A DNA stretch of 8,198 nucleotides from Candidatus Pacebacteria bacterium CG10_big_fil_rev_8_21_14_0_10_44_11 (GTDB lineage: Bacteria > Patescibacteriota > Microgenomatia > UBA1400 > PJMF01), in the NCBI GenBank assembly GCA_002772705.1, contig PFDH01000005.1:1-8198 (forward strand), given 5' to 3'. This document shows positions 4,517 to 8,198 of this stretch, piece after piece (positions within the stretch are counted from its first letter, which is position 1; each line of letters starts with the position of its first letter). The translations under genes were made by a program, and so were the position numbers. The notes beneath the pieces were generated by a model, which searched no databases, was not told where the DNA came from, and saw nothing but the letters and a program-made list of their open reading frames with translations.

Positions 4517-6775
4517 ATGTCCAAAGAAAATGCTCCTCAACCAGATAGACAACAGCCTGAAAAGGATCAAGAAACAATCAAGGCAGCTCAAGAAGTAATC
4601 TTGGAGCTGCTCTCCAGTTCTAATCCTGCTGAAGCTGTGCTCAGACTCATTGAATATCTCAAATCCCTGAATCTGAAGGTGTTGCCAGTGCTCAGCACTA
4701 CCCCACCAGAAATCTTGTCAGCCGCAAAAGAAGCAGGGATAGAGTTGCAGATTATTCCAGTGGCTCAACAAGATCACCTCATGTTTCAAAGCTTGAATGC
4801 AGCCATCAATCAGTCCCAAGTCCCGGACTGGTACAGGACTGCCAAAGAACTACTAGCTAATCAGAAAAAAGAAACCCGATCCAATATACTCGAAGCACTA
4901 AAAGTACGATGGTTTTTAATTTTAATTATTCTGATGGGAACGGCAGCTGGTGTGGGATTTCATGTAGGCTGGGGCGTCAAATTGCCCCAAGTTATTGATC
5001 AGGTTGATTTCTACATGTCGGTCTACGGCGGTATTGCTGCCACCCGTTCTGTCTGGCAAATTTCCCGCGCTGAAAGATGGAACAAAAATGCCAGAAGAAA
5101 AACCAGGCAACCATACTTCAAAGCCGTTCAAGCCCTGACGTCAGAGGAAGAAGCAACAGATCCCGTAATTCAAAAAATCACAGAAAAAATCAAAAGATTA
5201 TCCACTCAATCTTCAACTATTGATTCATTCTTAGAAAAACTCGGCCTCGTTAAATCCAACAAAAAGAGAAAAACCAAGCCCTCACTCTTAGAACAATACC
5301 AGTCAGCTAAGGGTCAAGCATTTGACCGCGAGAAAATGATCAGGCAGCTTGAAGAAAAGATGATCGCTCAAGAATTTGGCAGCCAACTTCCCTCTATCGC
5401 CGTGGTCATTCCCACATATCAAACTTCAGAGGAAGAAATGAGACGATTATTACAATCAATCAAAAACCAAGCCTACCCAGTTACTCATGCCTATGTTGTA
5501 TATAACGATAATCCCAACGATCCCCTTCGTAAGAATGTCAAACAACCTGAGTTTATGGCTTTTCAGCAGATTGTGAATCAAGTTAACGCCGAACCAGGCA
5601 GAAATAACTGTCAAATCCAATTGTTAGCTCAACCAGCCAGAGGTAAACGAGAAGCCATGGCCATGGGTTTTGTCACTGCTCTGGGCAAAACATACCTAGA
5701 TGACCTAAAAGCTAAGTATCCTGACGTATCTGAAAAAGAGTTGTCAACAACTATTGGTAATCTGGATATCAACGAATTGCCAGAACTTCGGCACGATTTT
5801 ATTCTTAACATTGATAGTGATACCGAAATCCAACATCCTTTTTCTGTTTTAGCTTCTCTGATTCAATTGAAGGCTCACCCCGATGCCGGTACCACCACCG
5901 GAGATGTTCGGGTCACTAATCGCGACACCAACTTGCTATCAGAGATGACGTACCAACGCTACTGGCGAGCCTTTTTTGTTGAACGCGCCGCTCAATCTCT
6001 TCATGGTCATGTCACCTGCATGTCCGGACCATGGGTCTGTATGCGCAGTGAGGCTTTGGCTGAGGTTTTTGAAGAATGGTACTTTCAAGAGTTTTTGGGT
6101 CAACGTTGTACCTACGGTGACGACCGGCATTTAAGCACGTTACTGCTTCGCAATGGCTGGGAATCACTGTTTTGTCCCGATAGTGCGGTTCTAACCGATT
6201 GCCCCACTGATTGGAAGTTGTTTTTACGCCAGCAACTTCGCTGGAATAAATCTTTTAATCGGGAAAACTTCATTTTATTCGATTTTCTGCATGAATTGGA
6301 CAAGTTCACTCAAATGGATGTGATCTATCAACAAAGTTTTGCTTTTGTGATGTTGGCAATTATGATTCAACTATTGGTAAAAGCCATCGTTTTGGGTGTC
6401 GACCAAGGAGTAATGACCGGAATTGAATCGCTACTACCATACTCTGTGGCTGTCTTAGCCTATAACGAGTTATTTTTTGGTGTGTATGGCAGCCTGAAAA
6501 ATCGGGATGCTCGGTTTTTGTATTCGCCAACCTATATTGGCTATCATTTTGGCTCGCTGCTATGGCTCAAACTCTATGCCTTCTTCAAATTAACAGACAC
6601 GGCCTGGGGAACTAAGGGTGAAACACCAGCCATAATGGTGACAGAGATTGAAACAGAAAAGCAGCGGTTAATTGAAAATCTTGTTGAAGAAATTGAGCCA
6701 CAATTAGTAGAGCTTCCTCCTGAAGACAACCAAGTCTCTCATTCGAACTCAGATCAAAATGGTGAAAGTTTTTAG
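4517..6775 (+). CDS. Membrane GT2 polysaccharide synthase, hyaluronan synthase/NodC class
   Basis: A 752-residue processive-type glycosyltransferase that would polymerise a UDP-sugar at the inner membrane. Residues 1-125 are soluble with an alpha/beta look (KVLPVLSTTPPEIL then GIELQIIPV) and are not recognised. A helix spans about 132-153, followed by a charged linker (about 185-290). The GT2 core starts at PSIAVVIPTYQ (292-302); GKREA (376-380), D433-S-D435, the SGPWVCMRSE acceptor-site segment, G-D535-D536-RHL and Q572-QLR575-W576 match the order and wording of hyaluronan synthase and NodC. Two helices (about 607-629, 640-663) and an interfacial segment ending WGTKG (697-701) complete the class signature. 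The tail after 702 is acidic. About 35 extra residues lie before the DSD motif compared with NodC. The product cannot be named; other beta-glycan synthases remain possible. Confidence 0.9.
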   Translation: MSKENAPQPDRQQPEKDQETIKAAQEVILELLSSSNPAEAVLRLIEYLKSLNLKVLPVLSTTPPEILSAAKEAGIELQIIPVAQQDHLMFQSLNAAINQSQVPDWYRTAKELLANQKKETRSNILEALKVRWFLILIILMGTAAGVGFHVGWGVKLPQVIDQVDFYMSVYGGIAATRSVWQISRAERWNKNARRKTRQPYFKAVQALTSEEEATDPVIQKITEKIKRLSTQSSTIDSFLEKLGLVKSNKKRKTKPSLLEQYQSAKGQAFDREKMIRQLEEKMIAQEFGSQLPSIAVVIPTYQTSEEEMRRLLQSIKNQAYPVTHAYVVYNDNPNDPLRKNVKQPEFMAFQQIVNQVNAEPGRNNCQIQLLAQPARGKREAMAMGFVTALGKTYLDDLKAKYPDVSEKELSTTIGNLDINELPELRHDFILNIDSDTEIQHPFSVLASLIQLKAHPDAGTTTGDVRVTNRDTNLLSEMTYQRYWRAFFVERAAQSLHGHVTCMSGPWVCMRSEALAEVFEEWYFQEFLGQRCTYGDDRHLSTLLLRNGWESLFCPDSAVLTDCPTDWKLFLRQQLRWNKSFNRENFILFDFLHELDKFTQMDVIYQQSFAFVMLAIMIQLLVKAIVLGVDQGVMTGIESLLPYSVAVLAYNELFFGVYGSLKNRDARFLYSPTYIGYHFGSLLWLKLYAFFKLTDTAWGTKGETPAIMVTEIETEKQRLIENLVEEIEPQLVELPPEDNQVSHSNSDQNGESF

Positions 6776-6782
6776 CAGCTAA

Positions 6783-6977
6783 TTATTTGCCAGCGATGGC
6801 ATTTAAAATCACAATTCCGGTACCAGTCAAGACTGCAAAAGGAAAACTGTATCTTAAGAGAAACCGCTGAATGTTGTCTAACCGCTCTTGACTAACATCC
6901 AGGCCACGCTTCTCTTCAGCTGGCTCTTGAGCTTGTGAATCAAAACGCTGAGACGTTTCAATATCTTGTCTTGCCAT
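6783..6977 (-). CDS. Small single-helix membrane protein, 64 residues
   Basis: I do not recognise this protein. The first 43 residues are polar and highly charged (QEPAEEKRG, SQERLDNIQRF), then one hydrophobic segment (about 44-63, with a GTG motif) ends one residue before the C-terminus, so it would be tail-anchored with its charged part probably cytoplasmic. A near-perfect extended -10 sits 10 nt before the ATG and no Shine-Dalgarno is seen. It lies 57 bp downstream of the fibre-like gene on the same strand and its stop is 7 bp from that of the GT2 synthase, with an 11-bp palindrome (TTAGC-A-GCTAA, 6772-6782) across the stops. The good promoter and clear membrane segment favour a real gene. 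Confidence 0.65.
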   Translation of the reverse strand: MARQDIETSQRFDSQAQEPAEEKRGLDVSQERLDNIQRFLLRYSFPFAVLTGTGIVILNAIAGK

Positions 6978-6987
6978 AGTACTACTT

Positions 6988-6996
6988 ATTATAGCA
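6988..6996 (-). promoter_or_regulatory. Consensus extended -10 promoter for the 64-residue gene
   Basis: On the minus strand TGC-TATAAT (6996-6988) is a full match to the extended -10 consensus. The predicted start, near 6981, leaves a leader of about 4 nt. No -35 lies at normal spacing; a perfect TTGACA (7027-7022) is 28 bp away, too far to serve. Confidence 0.55.
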
Positions 6997-7034
6997 GCAG
7001 CGTCAAATGTCCAGATCAGCTTGTCAAGTAAGGA

Positions 7035-8198
7035 TTAGTTTTCAGTCGTGGATTGGGAAGCTGTCGGGGCTTGCCCTGCTGAGTCGGTGGCAAGAGTTTG
7101 TTTTGCCGATTCGGTTGCAGTTCCAGCTACTTCTGGTGCAACTTCAGATGAGATCTCAGGTATGATTGGCAAAGTTTGATCTATCTGAGCTGGAGCTTGT
7201 TCATCTGCAACCACTGTTGCTTGATCAAACTCAAAGGTAGCTTTAGCCTTCGAATCCTGACTCAGCAGTGCTAACCAGTTAAAAGTTACCTCTGAATCAG
7301 TAGCAGCTGCCAACTGAATGGTAAAACCAGTAGTAGAAGAATTGGAGACACTGTAGCCGCCCACCTGCCCGACTGGCGTTACATAGACTTTTGGTGGCTC
7401 TGAGTAAGGCTTCTCAAACTCGACTTTCACAGCTGAAACACCAGCCGGAATCTTAACCGTCCCGGCAGTATTACCCGAAACCGTGACTGATCCCAAAAAC
7501 TCGACATCACCCAAAAAGGTTGCAGCCGCCTGAAAAGTTGTTTCCGCCTTAAAAACTACCGAGCCAACAAATGTCCAGACCTGATCATTCATTTCGATAA
7601 ATTGTTTGAGTAGGTCTTTGAAGACATAATTTGTTAGCTGTTCGCGAATATCAACTTCTTGCACAACTGGATTCAAGGCTACGTTCAAAGCGGCCGTATC
7701 CACTTCATTAAGATACGCCCCAGTGTCCAAGTTTTTAAAATACAGTAGCTGCTCGCCACTCAGATTTTCAACTAGACGCAAAGCTTTAGTCATGTCAACA
7801 GAAACTGCCACGCCATTTCTTTGAGAATAATAAGACCAGGCGTAGGGCTCACTGAGACCGTCAGGCAAGATAGAAAAATTGTGCGGTGAAAGAGTGGTAA
7901 CATTACCAATTTCATCCCTAACTTGTAACTCATACGAGCCAATCTCATCAACTGCAAACAGCTGGATGCCATTGGTAATGCTGGTGCTGGGTGCGGTGCT
8001 GTTAGCAATTGCCAACACATTGGCCGCATCAGTACCAAAAGCAGTCGCCCCAATCGCCAAGTTGCTATCAACCTGGAGTGCATCAGTAAATCGACCGGTG
8101 CCAGCCACATCAAACTTAAAACTCGGGGAAGAATCACCAATGCCAATATTGTCAGCACTAGAATCAAGATATAACAGGTTGCTGTCATTCACTCCCTT
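7035..8198 (-). CDS. Fibre-like surface protein, C-terminal part (5' truncated)
   Basis: The frame stays open to the window edge, so 387 residues of a longer protein are visible; a GTG at 8192 is internal rather than a likely start. The first visible part (about 9-46) has the LYLDSSADNIGIGDSSP and FKFDVAGTGRF pattern of head repeats in tail fibres and CPR surface proteins. VRDEIGNVTTLSPHNF (about 94-109) is a segment I associate with the same protein class. A beta-rich stretch follows (VVFKAETTF, ATFLGDVEFLGSVTVSG), then an H-type-lectin-like domain (about 242-308) with VKVEFEKPYSEPPKVYVTP, TTGFTI and FNWLAL. The last 67 or so residues are low-complexity, rich in Ala, Thr, Ser, Gln, Pro and acidic residues. 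No cysteine and no S74 chaperone domain are visible. It is probably exported; the signal would be outside the window. Confidence 0.8.
   Translation of the reverse strand, partial: KGVNDSNLLYLDSSADNIGIGDSSPSFKFDVAGTGRFTDALQVDSNLAIGATAFGTDAANVLAIANSTAPSTSITNGIQLFAVDEIGSYELQVRDEIGNVTTLSPHNFSILPDGLSEPYAWSYYSQRNGVAVSVDMTKALRLVENLSGEQLLYFKNLDTGAYLNEVDTAALNVALNPVVQEVDIREQLTNYVFKDLLKQFIEMNDQVWTFVGSVVFKAETTFQAAATFLGDVEFLGSVTVSGNTAGTVKIPAGVSAVKVEFEKPYSEPPKVYVTPVGQVGGYSVSNSSTTGFTIQLAAATDSEVTFNWLALLSQDSKAKATFEFDQATVVADEQAPAQIDQTLPIIPEISSEVAPEVAGTATESAKQTLATDSAGQAPTASQSTTEN

Noticed and set aside
6994..7027. TTGACA at 7027-7022 paired with TATAAT at 6993-6988 as a standard promoter
   Set aside because: The spacer would be 28 bp, far from 16-19; the extended -10 alone is the better explanation.
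7790..8188. Minus-strand frame of 132 codons overlapping the fibre gene
   Set aside because: It is a frame-shifted shadow of the fibre reading frame, whose head repeats and beta pattern are in the other frame; the apparent hydrophobicity is a frame artefact.

Overview
The window looks like chromosomal DNA of a bacterium, most plausibly a Candidate Phyla Radiation (Patescibacteria) lineage, perhaps Microgenomates. This is an inference from gene content: a family 39-type mannosyltransferase with CPR-style motifs, a PF04020 four-helix membrane protein, a fibre-like surface protein with IGIG-type head repeats, short unknown proteins, and starts that mostly lack Shine-Dalgarno sequences. TGA ends three genes at natural family lengths, so the UGA-glycine code of Gracilibacteria does not apply. 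I see no tRNA, rRNA, CRISPR array, transposase or integrase.

Layout. At 2-616 (+) is the C-terminal part of a 2-oxoacid:ferredoxin oxidoreductase alpha subunit (korA-like), cut by the window edge. After a 132-bp spacer that holds a long imperfect hairpin, the matching thiamine-diphosphate beta subunit (korB-like) runs 749-1597 (+). A PF04020 membrane protein (1600-1932, -) converges on korB with a 2-bp gap. A 182-bp divergent promoter region separates it from a polytopic GT39/PMT-type glycosyltransferase (2115-3893, +). An unrecognised 111-residue protein (3937-4272, -) converges on that gene. A 244-bp divergent region with repeats follows. A membrane GT2 synthase of the hyaluronan synthase/NodC class occupies 4517-6775 (+). 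A 64-residue single-helix protein (6783-6977, -) and the C-terminal part of a cysteine-free fibre-like protein (7035-8198, -, cut by the window edge) lie head to tail on the minus strand.

How the genes may work together. korAB form one ferredoxin-linked enzyme of central metabolism. The remainder is envelope-centred: two membrane glycosyltransferases of different mechanism (lipid-phosphate-sugar transfer outside, nucleotide-sugar polymerisation inside), two small membrane proteins and a surface fibre. Gene order alternates strands, so apart from korA-korB and the fibre/64-residue pair each gene appears to have its own promoter. Three starts (1932 -, 2115 +, 6977 -) sit 6-10 nt from a -10 hexamer, which predicts leaderless or near-leaderless mRNAs. 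I found no clear evidence of a wholly new system. The most unusual items are the architecture of the GT2 synthase, the leaderless-type starts, the hairpin between korA and korB, and the repeat-bearing divergent promoter at 4310-4382.
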